Positions 42,938-51,732 are shown, numbered from the stretch's first letter. The stretch: 64,000 nt of DNA from Comamonadaceae bacterium (GCA_027486555.1 JAIXOX010000117.1:1-64000); one strand, 5' to 3'. The notes: generated from the letters alone by a model not told the origin. A program made the numbers and translations.

Positions 42938-44215
42938 ATGACGATCGCTATTTTTGTTTTTTCTCTGCTCGGGGCCATGGCCATTGGCATCCCGATTGCG
43001 TTTTCGCTCTTGATCTGCGGCGTGGCGCTGATGTGGCACCTGAACATGTTCGATGCCCAGATCCTCGCGCAAAACCTGCTTGAAGGCGCCAACAGTTTCC
43101 CTTTGCTGGCCGTGCCGTTTTTCATGCTGGCCGGCGAGATCATGAATGCAGGTGGTTTGTCGCGCCGCATCGTGAACTTTGCAATGGCCTGCGTGGGCCA
43201 CATCAAAGGCGGCCTGGGTTACGTGACCATCATGGCCGCCGTGATCATGGCAGCGTTGTCGGGCTCGGCGGTGGCCGATGCGGCGGCGCTGTCGGCCTTG
43301 CTCTTGCCCATGATGGTGGCGGCAGGCCATGACCGGGCCCGCTCGGCGGGCTTGATTGCTTCAGCGAGCATCATCGCCCCGGTCATTCCGCCCAGCATTG
43401 GCTTTGTGATCTTTGGCGTGGCGGGCAATGTGTCCATCTCCAAACTGTTCATGGCTGGTATCGTGCCCGGCATCATGCTGGGCGCATCGCTGTGGGTCAC
43501 CTGGTGGTGGTTGGCGCGGCGTGAAATGGTGCAGGTACCGCCACGCAAGTCCATGAGCGAGATCCTGGTGGCCATGCGCGAAGCCACCTGGGCGCTGGTG
43601 ATGCCGCTCATCGTGGTGTTTGGCCTGAAGTTCGGCATTTTCACCCCCACCGAAGCGGCGGTGGTGGCGGCGGTTTACGCCTTGTTCATTTCCACTGTCG
43701 TTTACCGCGAACTGGGTTTGAAAGACCTGTACCCCTTGTTTGTGAGTTCGGCCAAAACCAGCGCAGTCGTGATGTTTTTGGTGGCTGCCGCCATGGTCTC
43801 GGCCTGGCTCATCACGGTGGCCAATTTACCAGCCCAGCTGATCGAAATTTTGCAGCCCTTGATGGACAGCCCGCGTTTGCTCATGTTCACCATCATGGTG
43901 ATCATCATTGTGATCGGCACCGCGCTCGACATGACGCCCACCATTTTGCTCTTGACCCCGGTGCTCATGCCGGTGGTCAAGGCGGCAGGCATCGACCCGA
44001 TTTACTTCGGTGTTTTGTTCATCATCAACTGCGCCATTGGCCTGATCACACCGCCTGTGGGCACGGTGCTCAACGCCGTGGCCGGTGTCGGAAAAATCAG
44101 CATGGACGAAGTCACGCGGGGCGTGCTGCCTTTCATGATTGCCCAGTTCACCGTCATGTTTGCCATGGTGCTCTTTCCTGCGTTGGTGATGGTGCCCGCG
44201 CGTTGGTTCTATTGA
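42938..44215 (+). CDS. dctM: TRAP transporter large permease (DctM family)
   Basis: The 425-residue polytopic permease has the DctM hallmarks PFFMLAGEIMNAGGLSRR, SGSAVADAAALSALLLPMM, SIIAPVIPPSIGFVIFG and GLITPPVGTVLNAVAGV. It catalyses sodium-coupled uptake of a carboxylate delivered by DctP. Full length. A strong hairpin lies between it and dctP. Confidence 0.92.
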   Translation: MTIAIFVFSLLGAMAIGIPIAFSLLICGVALMWHLNMFDAQILAQNLLEGANSFPLLAVPFFMLAGEIMNAGGLSRRIVNFAMACVGHIKGGLGYVTIMAAVIMAALSGSAVADAAALSALLLPMMVAAGHDRARSAGLIASASIIAPVIPPSIGFVIFGVAGNVSISKLFMAGIVPGIMLGASLWVTWWWLARREMVQVPPRKSMSEILVAMREATWALVMPLIVVFGLKFGIFTPTEAAVVAAVYALFISTVVYRELGLKDLYPLFVSSAKTSAVVMFLVAAAMVSAWLITVANLPAQLIEILQPLMDSPRLLMFTIMVIIIVIGTALDMTPTILLLTPVLMPVVKAAGIDPIYFGVLFIINCAIGLITPPVGTVLNAVAGVGKISMDEVTRGVLPFMIAQFTVMFAMVLFPALVMVPARWFY

Positions 44216-44224
44216 TTCCCGGGT

Positions 44225-44257
44225 GTGGTTGTCTGATCGGGTACGCCTGACAACCAC
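44225..44257. other. Intercistronic stem-loop between dctM and dctP
   Basis: GTGGTTGTC and GACAACCAC pair perfectly around 15 bases, 9 bases after the dctM stop. No T-tract follows. Binding proteins are needed in excess over permeases, and such hairpins often stabilise or separate the dctP message. Confidence 0.5.
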
Positions 44258-44303
44258 CCCTTTGATGCACAGCGTACGTCCTTCTTTCTACTGGAGACCC
44301 TTC

Positions 44304-45299
44304 ATGAAACGTGTATTCATCAAGTCCTTGATCGCCACCGTGGCACTGGCCGCCATGGGCGTGGCTTCGGCGCAAGACAAAACCATCAAGTTCGCTAACC
44401 AGAATGCAGCGGGCCACCCCATCATTCAGGGCATGGAAAAGTTCAAGGAAATCGTCGAGAAAAACTCCGGCGGCAAGCTCAAGGTCAACGTGTTCCCCGC
44501 TGGCGCTTTGGGCAGCGACCAGGCCAACGTCTCGGCCATTCAAGGTGGCACTTTGGAGATGGCTTCGATGAACTCGGGCATCTTTGCCTCGCAAGTGCGC
44601 GACTTTTCGGTGTTTGATTTCCCCTTCATGTTCGCCAGCGGCCAAGAAGCCGATGCCGTGGTGGACGGTGCCTTTGGCAAGAAATTGCACGCCAAGCTGG
44701 AAGAAAAAGGCCTGGTGGGTTTGGGCTTTTATGAGCTGGGCTTTCGCCATGTGACGAACGGCCGCCGCGCCATCAACAAGGTGTCGGACATCGAAGGCCT
44801 GAAGCTGCGCGTGATCCCCAACCCGATCAATGTGGACTGGGTCAAGGCGCTGGGTGCCAACCCCACACCGCTGCCATTCCCTGAGCTGTACGCTGCGCTG
44901 GAACAAAAAGCCGTGGACGGCCAGGAAAACCCCGTGGCCACCATCAACGGCGCCAAGCTGTTCGAAGTGCAAAAGCACATGGTTCTGACCGGTCACCAGT
45001 ACAACCCCCAGTCGATCGTCATCAGCAAGAAGTTCTGGGACACCTTGTCGGCCGCTGAAAAGAAAATCCTGAGCGACGCGGCTGCCGAGTCCTCGAAGTT
45101 CCAGCGCACCCAAGCGCGCGCCCAGGAAGCCAGCTTGCTGGAGAACTTGAAGAAAAACGGCATGCAAGTGACCAGCTTGCCCGCGGCCGAAGTGGCCATC
45201 TTGCGCGACAAGATGAAGCCTGTGATTGCCAAGCACGGCGAGGCGATTGCCGCCACCGTGGCCGAACTGCAAGCTGAGTTGGCCAAGCTGCGCAAGTAA
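44304..45299 (+). CDS. dctP: TRAP transporter substrate-binding protein (DctP family)
   Basis: The 331-residue periplasmic protein has a signal peptide (KRVFIKSLIATVALAAMG, cleavage after ASA). The DctP fold includes FANQNAAGHPIIQGMEKF and GLKLRVIPNPINVDWVKALGANPTPLPF, with the Arg that salt-bridges the ligand carboxylate, then VDGQENP. Start at 44304 is supported by GGAGA and the signal peptide. The neighbouring AroE-like and dehydratase-like genes suggest a hydroxylated ring acid such as quinate or shikimate as ligand. Confidence 0.9.
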   Translation: MKRVFIKSLIATVALAAMGVASAQDKTIKFANQNAAGHPIIQGMEKFKEIVEKNSGGKLKVNVFPAGALGSDQANVSAIQGGTLEMASMNSGIFASQVRDFSVFDFPFMFASGQEADAVVDGAFGKKLHAKLEEKGLVGLGFYELGFRHVTNGRRAINKVSDIEGLKLRVIPNPINVDWVKALGANPTPLPFPELYAALEQKAVDGQENPVATINGAKLFEVQKHMVLTGHQYNPQSIVISKKFWDTLSAAEKKILSDAAAESSKFQRTQARAQEASLLENLKKNGMQVTSLPAAEVAILRDKMKPVIAKHGEAIAATVAELQAELAKLRK

Positions 45300-45309
45300 G
45301 CCCCATGGC

Positions 45310-45329
45310 GCCACGGCGAGGGCCGTGGC
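45310..45329. other. GC-rich stem-loop after dctP
   Basis: GCCACGGC and GCCGTGGC pair perfectly around a GAGG loop, 11 bases after the dctP stop. There is no T-tract. It could act as a 3' stabiliser or part of a transcript end. Confidence 0.4.
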
Positions 45330-45375
45330 CAGGCTTGACTGAGCCCGCTGCGGCCTGGTGCTGCGGCGGGTCTGA

Positions 45376-45393
45376 CCCCCTGTATTTAGGGGG
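45376..45393 (+). terminator. Possible terminator after dctP
   Basis: CCCCCT and AGGGGG pair around a 6-base loop and are followed by CATTTCCTGATTTC, a broken T-rich stretch. It may partly separate the transporter from the AroE-like gene downstream. Confidence 0.45.
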
Positions 45394-45453
45394 CATTTCC
45401 TGATTTCTTCAGTCCGCAGGCTTTGTCGATGCGGGCCACTTTTTCTTTAGCCC

Positions 45454-46287
45454 ATGATCAACGGCCACACCGAACTCATCGCGCACATCGGCTACCCCAC
45501 GCACACCTTCAAGTCCCCGATGATTTACAACCCGTACTTCAAGGAGGCGGGGATCAACGCGGTGGTGGTGCCCATGGGTTGCAAAGCTGAGCACTACCCG
45601 GTTTTCCTCCGGTCTGTGTTCACCCTCGAAAACATTCGGGGTGCGCTGATCACCATGCCGCACAAGGTCAGCACGGTGGGTTTGCTCGATGAAGTGACCG
45701 CCACCGTGCGCGTGGCGGGGGCTTGCAACGCGGTCAAGCGTTTGGCCGATGGTCGCCTGGTGGGTGACATGTTTGACGGTGCCGGTTTTGTGCGCGGTGT
45801 GCAGCGCAAGGGTTTTGACCTTGTAGGCAAACGCGTACTCGTTGTCGGTACAGGGGGTGTGGGTTGCGCGATTGCGGCATCGCTCGCGGGCGCAGGCATT
45901 GCGGCCATCAGCCTGTTCGATGTGAACTCCGCTTGCTGCGAAGCATTGGCCAAGCGACTCAAAGACAACCACCCGAAAATCGATGTGCGCACCGGCGCCA
46001 ACGATCCGGTGGGGCATGATCTGGTTGTCAACGCCACACCCTTGGGCATGAACGAAGGCGATCCGCTGCCCCTGGATGTCTCGCGCCTGTCGCCCGACAC
46101 TTTTGTAGGCGAGGTGGTCATGCGTGCCGAGACCACCGCGTTTTTGGCGGCAGCCCAAGCGCGCGGCTGCCGCACCCAGGTGGGCACCGACATGCTGTAC
46201 GAGCAAATCCCTGCCTATCTGGAATTTTTTGGCCTGCCCACCACCACGGCCGACGTGTTGCGCCGTGTGGCCCAGCTGAGTTATTGA
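45454..46287 (+). CDS. Divergent shikimate-dehydrogenase-like enzyme (AroE family paralogue)
   Basis: The 277-residue AroE-family enzyme keeps Lys71 (TMPHK) and Asp108 (DMFDG) of the catalytic pair and has GTGGVGCAIAASLAGAG as nucleotide loop. The first carboxylate-binding serine of AroE is Phe19 here (TFKSP). PHK and DMFDG are shared with the paralogue at 17780 and not with canonical AroE. It probably oxidises quinate, shikimate or a similar acid with NAD(P) for catabolism. It follows the TRAP genes and precedes the VOC and TIM-barrel genes by 21 bases. Confidence 0.85.
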   Translation: MINGHTELIAHIGYPTHTFKSPMIYNPYFKEAGINAVVVPMGCKAEHYPVFLRSVFTLENIRGALITMPHKVSTVGLLDEVTATVRVAGACNAVKRLADGRLVGDMFDGAGFVRGVQRKGFDLVGKRVLVVGTGGVGCAIAASLAGAGIAAISLFDVNSACCEALAKRLKDNHPKIDVRTGANDPVGHDLVVNATPLGMNEGDPLPLDVSRLSPDTFVGEVVMRAETTAFLAAAQARGCRTQVGTDMLYEQIPAYLEFFGLPTTTADVLRRVAQLSY

Positions 46288-46308
46288 GCGCCCAACAGGA
46301 GCCTTGAG

Positions 46309-47184
46309 ATGAACCTGAACAAAGTGGACCGCGAAGCCGTGCCGGACATGCCCAACCGATTGGGTATCGCAGGCATTGAATTCATCGAATACGCCACCAG
46401 CCGCCCTCAGGCCCTGGGTCAGGTGCTCGAAAACATGGGCTTTCGCCCGGTGGCCCGTCACCGCTCACGCGAGGTGACGCTGTACCGCCAGGGCAGCATG
46501 AACCTGGTGGTCAACGCCAGCCCGGACGATGCCCGCGTGAGCGGCACGGTCGACGGCCAGCCCGCCATCTCGGCCGTGGCCTTTCGGGTGCAAGACGCCT
46601 TGAAGGCGCACACCCGCTGCCTGGACTTGGGCGCATGGAACGTGGACAGCCACGCGCAGGCCATGGAACTGCACATCCCTGCCATCCACGGCCCGGGCGG
46701 CAGCCGCTTTTACTTTGTGGACCGCTGGCAAGAATTCTCGATTTACGACATCGACTTCAAGCCCATCCCCACGGTGGACCCGAATCCACCGGCACTGACG
46801 GGCATGAGTTATTTCGGTGTGGTGCAGTACATCGGTGCGGCCCGCAGCGCCGACTGGCAGACTTATTACGAACACATGTTTGACTTCAGCAGCATTCCCG
46901 ACGAGGAGCGCTTTGGCATCTTGCCCAAGGGCAAGCTCATGAAAAGCCCCTGCGGCACTTTCTTGTGGCAGCTCATTGAGCCTGAGCCCTGGATGGATGC
47001 CGACGACAGCCCCGAGTGCCTGCAACGCATCGGCTTTGGTGTGCCCGATGTGGGGCAGGCCGTGGCCGCGCTCAAGGCCCGTGGCGTGGAGTTTGTGGAG
47101 TCCACCCGATTGCATCCCGAAGACCGTGGCGCGCTCACCCGCGTCACCTTGGGTTCGGTCGCCTTCGAACTCGTTCACCAGTGA
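46309..47184 (+). CDS. VOC-superfamily protein, 4-hydroxyphenylpyruvate-dioxygenase-like
   Basis: The 291-residue protein has two VOC modules: IAGIEFIEYATSRPQALGQVLENMGFRPVARHRS at the N-terminus, and MSYFGVVQYIGAARSADWQTYYEHMFDF after residue 160. It resembles the HPPD-like half of Pseudomonas QuiC-type dehydroshikimate dehydratases. Possible metal ligands are seen (a Glu in VAFELVHQ), but a full dioxygenase site is not evident. A TIM-barrel gene follows, like the other half of QuiC. Together they may act as a two-subunit dehydratase; a lactoylglutathione-lyase or true dioxygenase role remains possible. Confidence 0.7.
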   Translation: MNLNKVDREAVPDMPNRLGIAGIEFIEYATSRPQALGQVLENMGFRPVARHRSREVTLYRQGSMNLVVNASPDDARVSGTVDGQPAISAVAFRVQDALKAHTRCLDLGAWNVDSHAQAMELHIPAIHGPGGSRFYFVDRWQEFSIYDIDFKPIPTVDPNPPALTGMSYFGVVQYIGAARSADWQTYYEHMFDFSSIPDEERFGILPKGKLMKSPCGTFLWQLIEPEPWMDADDSPECLQRIGFGVPDVGQAVAALKARGVEFVESTRLHPEDRGALTRVTLGSVAFELVHQ

Positions 47185-47225
47185 AAAAAATGAAGTCCCC
47201 ACTTTCATCACTTCGTGTATTCACT

Positions 47226-47240
47226 GCCCCCCAAGGGGGC
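47226..47240. repeat. C5-AA-G5 palindromic spacer repeat
   Basis: GCCCCCCAAGGGGGC forms a hairpin, followed by CTTGGGGCGGCCCTGCGGG, in the 94-base gap between the VOC and TIM-barrel genes. I recall very similar TCACTGCCCCCC-AGGGGGC spacers from many Comamonadaceae genomes. It has no coding role here, although the preceding TTCACTGCCCC-type context suggests a mobile palindromic element. Confidence 0.6.
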
Positions 47241-47278
47241 GTCGGTCTCCCTTGGGGCGGCCCTGCGGGAGACCTGCC

Positions 47279-48160
47279 ATGAACTTGCTCGATGGCTACG
47301 GCATGGACACCATCACCATGGCCGGTACGCTGGAGGCCAAGCTGGCGGCCATGAAGGGCGCTGGCTTTTCTCAGGTGATGCTGATGGCCCGCGATCTGGT
47401 CACGCACCCGGGTGGTGTGCAGGCGGCCGTGGCGGCCGTGCGCCAAAGCGGCATGCGGCCCACCGGTTTTCAGGTGCTGCGCGACTTTGAAGGCCTGTCA
47501 GGCCACTTGCACAGCTACAAGCTCGACATTGCCAAAGCCATGCTGGAGATGTGCGCAGCCAGCGGCAGCAAGGTTTTGCTGGCCTGTTCGTCCACCTCCC
47601 GCCACGCCACACAAGACCTGGATCAGATTGCCGCCGACCTGAAAAAGCTGGCCATGCTGGCCGTGCCTTTGGGCATCAAAATCGCTTACGAAGCGCTGTC
47701 CTGGGGCCGCACGGTCAACGAATTCACCACCAGCTGGGACGTGGTCTGTCGCGCCGATTGTCCCAACCTCGGCATTGGCTTGGACTCCTTCCACATCTTT
47801 GCAGCCAAAACCACGCTCGACGCGATCGAAGAGCTGGACCCGTCCAAAATCTTTTTGGTGCAACTGTCAGACTTCATGTGGCAAGAAACCCCCACCTTTG
47901 AAGAGCGCATGACCACGGCCCGCACTTTCCGTGTGTTTCCCGGCGAAGGGGTGCACAGCGAACAGTTGGCCGATTTGGTGCTGCGCCTGGACCGCATTGC
48001 TTACCGGGGCGATTACAGCTTTGAGGTGTTCAACGACGACTACCAGCAGCTGCCGCTGGAGACTGTGGCCGAGCGGGCACGCCAAAGCGCGCAGTGGTTG
48101 CAACAAGACGTGTTGCACAAACCGGCACCTTTGCCCGCATGGGTTCATACCCGAGGCTGA
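47279..48160 (+). CDS. TIM-barrel sugar isomerase/dehydratase, 3-dehydroshikimate-dehydratase-like
   Basis: The 293-residue AP-endonuclease-2-fold protein has IKIAYEALSWGR (metal Glu), GIGLDSFHIFAAKT (Asp, His), FLVQLSDFMW and RVFPGEGVH, and YSFEVFND (final metal Glu). This set matches QuiC/AsbF-like dehydroshikimate dehydratases, which make protocatechuate from 3-dehydroshikimate. ATG 47279 is the family-normal start, just after the palindromic repeat. With the AroE-like and TRAP genes it suggests quinate/shikimate catabolism. Confidence 0.78.
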   Translation: MNLLDGYGMDTITMAGTLEAKLAAMKGAGFSQVMLMARDLVTHPGGVQAAVAAVRQSGMRPTGFQVLRDFEGLSGHLHSYKLDIAKAMLEMCAASGSKVLLACSSTSRHATQDLDQIAADLKKLAMLAVPLGIKIAYEALSWGRTVNEFTTSWDVVCRADCPNLGIGLDSFHIFAAKTTLDAIEELDPSKIFLVQLSDFMWQETPTFEERMTTARTFRVFPGEGVHSEQLADLVLRLDRIAYRGDYSFEVFNDDYQQLPLETVAERARQSAQWLQQDVLHKPAPLPAWVHTRG

Positions 48161-48161
48161 A

Positions 48162-50696
48162 TCAATCGGGGGCAGGCACGGCACTCTCTTGAGCCTTGTG
48201 CTGGGTATGCCGATGCAAAAGCGCCACCAATTGCTCCAGCATGAAGGGCTTGCCAATGTGGTCTTTCATGCCCGCCTCCAAGCAGGCCTGGCGGTCTGAG
48301 GCCATGGCATTGGCAGTCATGGCGATGATGGGTGGCTGCTTGGAACCCATGTGCAGGCCGATGGCTTTGGCCGCCTCGTAGCCATCCATCACTGGCATTT
48401 GCACATCCATCAGCACAGCGTCAAAGCCGGGCTCGGCCGTGATGGCGGCCCGCATGCCCAGCTCACCGTTGTCGGCCAAAGTGACTTCGGCACCTTCTTG
48501 GGTGAGCAGTTTTTGGGCCACCATCTGGTTGATGGCGTTGTCTTCCACCACCAGCAAGCGCATGCCCTTGAGGCGCTGCGTTTTGGTGGTCGCTGTCAGC
48601 GACGCGACTGGACGCTCAGGGGCACTGGGTGCAGCGATCAGTGTGAGGGTGAATGCGAACTCGCTGCCTTGGCCGGGCGTGCTGCGCACCTGCAGCTCAC
48701 CGCCCATCATGTTCACCAATTGCTTGCAGATGGACAGCCCCAGACCTGTGCCTCCAAAGCGCCGTGTGGTGCTGGCTTCGGCTTGTGAGAAGCCTTCAAA
48801 AATGCGCGACAGGTGTTCCGGTGCAATGCCAATGCCGGTGTCGGTCACAGAAAACCGCAGGGTGACATCCTTTTGCTGGCGCTGGATTTGGGCCAAGCGA
48901 ATCAGCACCTCACCTTGTTCTGTGAATTTGATGGCGTTGCTGCCCAGATTGATCAAAATTTGCCTGAGCCGCATGTCGTCGCCCAGCAAAGTGTCTGGCA
49001 AATTCGGGTCGATGTCGACCTTGACTTGAACCGGCTTGTGGCCCAGGTTGTGGGTGAGGATGACGCTCAGCTCGCGCACCCAATCACGCACCCGAAAGGC
49101 TTGCGCGTCAAGCTGCATTTGCCCGGCTTCCACCTTGGAGAAATCCAAAATGTCGTTCAGCAGACCCAGCAGCGCCCGGGCCGAGTTTTCGGTCTGGGTC
49201 ACGTAGGCTTTTTGAGTGCCATCCATCTCGGTGCGTTGCAGCAGTTGCAGCAGACCCAAAATCGCATTCATGGGTGTGCGAATTTCGTGGCTCATATTGG
49301 CCAAAAACTGGCTTTTGGCCCCTGTGGCCTGTTCGGCCGTTTCTTTGGCGATTTGCAATGAAGTTTCGGCCTGCTTTCGATCGGTGATGTCGGTGCTGAT
49401 GGCAATGTATTGCTGCACCTGTTCATCCACATCCAGAAAGGGCACGATCGTGGCATTGACCCAGAACACCTCGCCATTTTTCTTGCGGCAGCACATCTCG
49501 TTGTGCCAGACCCTGCTTTGAGCAATCGTGCCCCACAGGGTCTCGAAAAACTCTTCCGGGTGCACGCCCGCATTGATGAGGCGATGCGACTGCCCCAGCA
49601 ACTCTTTCTGCGTGTAGCCGCTGATCTGGCAAAACCGGTCGTTGGCATAGGTGATGTGCCCCTGCAGGTCGGACACGCTCACGATGGCATGCTGGTCGAG
49701 TGCGTATTTTTGGTTGTTCAGGTCTTTGATCCAGTTCTCGCGCTCGGAGGCCCATTGCCTTGATCGGGCCAAATACACCCCGCTGCCGATCAAGGCAATG
49801 CCGATCAGCGTGCCCACCAAGATCAAACTCATCCAGGCTTCGTTGCGCCACACGCTGAGCATTTTGTCCCGGTCCAGATGCACCACCACGGTGGCCGGAA
49901 AACTGCGCGATGCCCGGTAAGCGGTCAACCAGGGCGTGCCCGCGTGGCTGTCATCGGGCAATTGGCCCGATTCGGACACTTCAAGTCGCTGGCTCACGCG
50001 CGGGTTATGGCGGCTGTTGGGCTCAAATGTTTTGGCGGTGCTCAGCAACAAGCCCCCATCGGGTCGCAGCAGCTCGATGGTGCTGTTCTCCAGATGCATT
50101 TGGCGGTCGTAAAAATTCAAAAAATAGTCGGGGTTGATGACCGCCAGCATTTTCTTCACGCCCCCATCGGCGCCTGTCACTTGCCTTTGCACCAAGATGA
50201 AGGTCTGGGCGGGTGCGGCTTGCCCGGGTGACAACGCTTGGGCGTTAAACAGGTCTCGCCCACCCGTGAGTGGACCCATGCGCAAGATCGACAGCGGCTC
50301 AGCGCCTTGCGGCAACAAAGCCGCATCGTCCACTTTGAGCCCGATGTTGCGTTCCTCTGAGCTGTGGAACACCACGCCTTGCGCATCGGTGAACGAAATC
50401 GATCTGATGTAGCGTGCATGCCGCAGCAGCACCGCCATGGGCATGTCCGGGCTGTCTTGCTCGGCCAGATTCACCAAATTGACATCCACCAAACTGAGTG
50501 TCTGGCTCAGATGCTCTTCGAAGGCGTGGGCAAATTGGGCAGCAGAGACCAAGCCGTTGTCCATCGCCACGGTGCGCAAACGCCACAGGTTGAACGCCGT
50601 CAAACCCAACACCAAGGTCAGCAACACAGCCGCCGCCACCCAAAACGAAGCAGCCCCCCATTTGAGACCCCAAGGGTTTCGCGGTTGAGGTGTCAT
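48162..50696 (-). CDS. Hybrid sensor histidine kinase with receiver domain
   Basis: The 844-residue protein has TM1 (about 16-36), a periplasmic Cache-like sensor region (about 45-280), TM2 (about 288-310), a PAS domain (about 330-440), HisKA with phosphoacceptor His470 in MSHEIRTP, HATPase (LGSNAIKF with Asn587, DTGIGIAP, GGTGLGLS), and a C-terminal receiver with Asp764 (LMDVQMPVMDG) and Lys816. No output domain is present, so phosphate must pass to an Hpt protein elsewhere. Its start overlaps the upstream periplasmic binding protein gene by ATGA, which suggests that protein feeds signal to this kinase. Confidence 0.9.
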   Translation of the reverse strand: MTPQPRNPWGLKWGAASFWVAAAVLLTLVLGLTAFNLWRLRTVAMDNGLVSAAQFAHAFEEHLSQTLSLVDVNLVNLAEQDSPDMPMAVLLRHARYIRSISFTDAQGVVFHSSEERNIGLKVDDAALLPQGAEPLSILRMGPLTGGRDLFNAQALSPGQAAPAQTFILVQRQVTGADGGVKKMLAVINPDYFLNFYDRQMHLENSTIELLRPDGGLLLSTAKTFEPNSRHNPRVSQRLEVSESGQLPDDSHAGTPWLTAYRASRSFPATVVVHLDRDKMLSVWRNEAWMSLILVGTLIGIALIGSGVYLARSRQWASERENWIKDLNNQKYALDQHAIVSVSDLQGHITYANDRFCQISGYTQKELLGQSHRLINAGVHPEEFFETLWGTIAQSRVWHNEMCCRKKNGEVFWVNATIVPFLDVDEQVQQYIAISTDITDRKQAETSLQIAKETAEQATGAKSQFLANMSHEIRTPMNAILGLLQLLQRTEMDGTQKAYVTQTENSARALLGLLNDILDFSKVEAGQMQLDAQAFRVRDWVRELSVILTHNLGHKPVQVKVDIDPNLPDTLLGDDMRLRQILINLGSNAIKFTEQGEVLIRLAQIQRQQKDVTLRFSVTDTGIGIAPEHLSRIFEGFSQAEASTTRRFGGTGLGLSICKQLVNMMGGELQVRSTPGQGSEFAFTLTLIAAPSAPERPVASLTATTKTQRLKGMRLLVVEDNAINQMVAQKLLTQEGAEVTLADNGELGMRAAITAEPGFDAVLMDVQMPVMDGYEAAKAIGLHMGSKQPPIIAMTANAMASDRQACLEAGMKDHIGKPFMLEQLVALLHRHTQHKAQESAVPAPD

Positions 50697-51490
50697 CGCT
50701 CGGTGGACACAATCGATTCGAGCCGATGCCGCTTGGCCGCCGCCATCAAGCGACCATCTTGTTGGGTGTCCCGTACAAACTGGTTCATCCGGGCCAACCA
50801 GCGCTCGTCACCGGGAGCCACTGCATAGGCGTAAGGCGTCAGGTGGTACGTGCTCGGAGGGCTGACCAACCTGGCCCAATCGGTTTGCTCCAGCATGCGG
50901 CGGCTGAACGGGTAATCGGTCATGAACACATCGGTCCGCCCGGACTCGACGTCTTGCTCACGCCCCTGTGCTGTGGGGTTGACCTTGAGGGTGGCGGCTT
51001 TGAGTTTGTCGCGCATCACGGTCTCGTGCACCGTGCCCTTGGCAACCGAGACCTCGACGCCCAATTGGTCAATGTCGGCCCACGATTTGATGCGGCGGTT
51101 GCTTTTGGTGGTGATGGCATAGATGTCGCTGACCAGATGTGGCCGGGTAAAGCGGAGTTTTTCTGAACGCGCAGGCGTGATGCCAATGGCAAACATGGCC
51201 ACATCGCAACGGTCCTGCAGCAGGTCATCGATCAGGGTGGCGAATGAGCTGTTGACAAATTTCAGGGCCACCTTCAAGTCTTTGGCCAAGTGCTGCGCCA
51301 TGTCCACATCAATGCCCTGCAGCTGCTGGGTTCGGTGGTCGCGGTAAGAAATGCCGTAGTAGTCGGGCCAAATGCACACCCGCAGGCTTTGGCTGGCAGA
51401 GATGCGCTCAAGGTGCCCCATTTGGGCATGAGCCAGTGCACAGCTCAGGCTCATCACGACCACGCCAATGGCTTTGCAGGTGTTCATCAT
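50693..51490 (-). CDS. Periplasmic solute-binding protein (SBP_bac_3 type)
   Basis: The 265-residue protein has a signal peptide (KAIGVVVMSLSCALAHA) and a type II binding fold: LRVCIWPDYYGISYRDHRTQ, LQGIDVDMAQHLAKDL, AIGITPARSEKLRFTRP. Such proteins bind polar amino acids or small organic acids. No permease or ATPase gene is adjacent; the next gene, overlapping by 4 bases, encodes a hybrid sensor kinase. It therefore may serve as a signalling receptor and not in transport. ATG 51490 or 51487 (MNTC). Confidence 0.82.
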   Translation of the reverse strand: MMNTCKAIGVVVMSLSCALAHAQMGHLERISASQSLRVCIWPDYYGISYRDHRTQQLQGIDVDMAQHLAKDLKVALKFVNSSFATLIDDLLQDRCDVAMFAIGITPARSEKLRFTRPHLVSDIYAITTKSNRRIKSWADIDQLGVEVSVAKGTVHETVMRDKLKAATLKVNPTAQGREQDVESGRTDVFMTDYPFSRRMLEQTDWARLVSPPSTYHLTPYAYAVAPGDERWLARMNQFVRDTQQDGRLMAAAKRHRLESIVSTER

Positions 51491-51732
51491 CGGACTCTTT
51501 CTGAAGGAATGGTTGAGTTGGGGGCAGCCTCATTGTATTTTTTGAAATTACAAATGCCTGAAATTGACCCAACAAGTATTCATTTTATGGTTTCAAAACT
51601 GGGTAAGTGGGGGTAAAGCCGCTCAAACCGCCTGTTGATCCAGCCCGAGGATGTTGGCTTTAAGGCTTTTTTTGTGGGAGCGGCACCCTCACCGCGATAG
51701 AGCACGGCAGACCACCACACATCGCTCCGAGG
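51491..51732. other. Intergenic region upstream of the binding-protein/kinase operon
   Basis: No credible gene. A 101-codon frame here has low-quality composition and crosses the IS edge. The promoter of the leftward operon must lie here. The sequence from 51733 onward is shared with the second IS copy. Confidence 0.5.
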
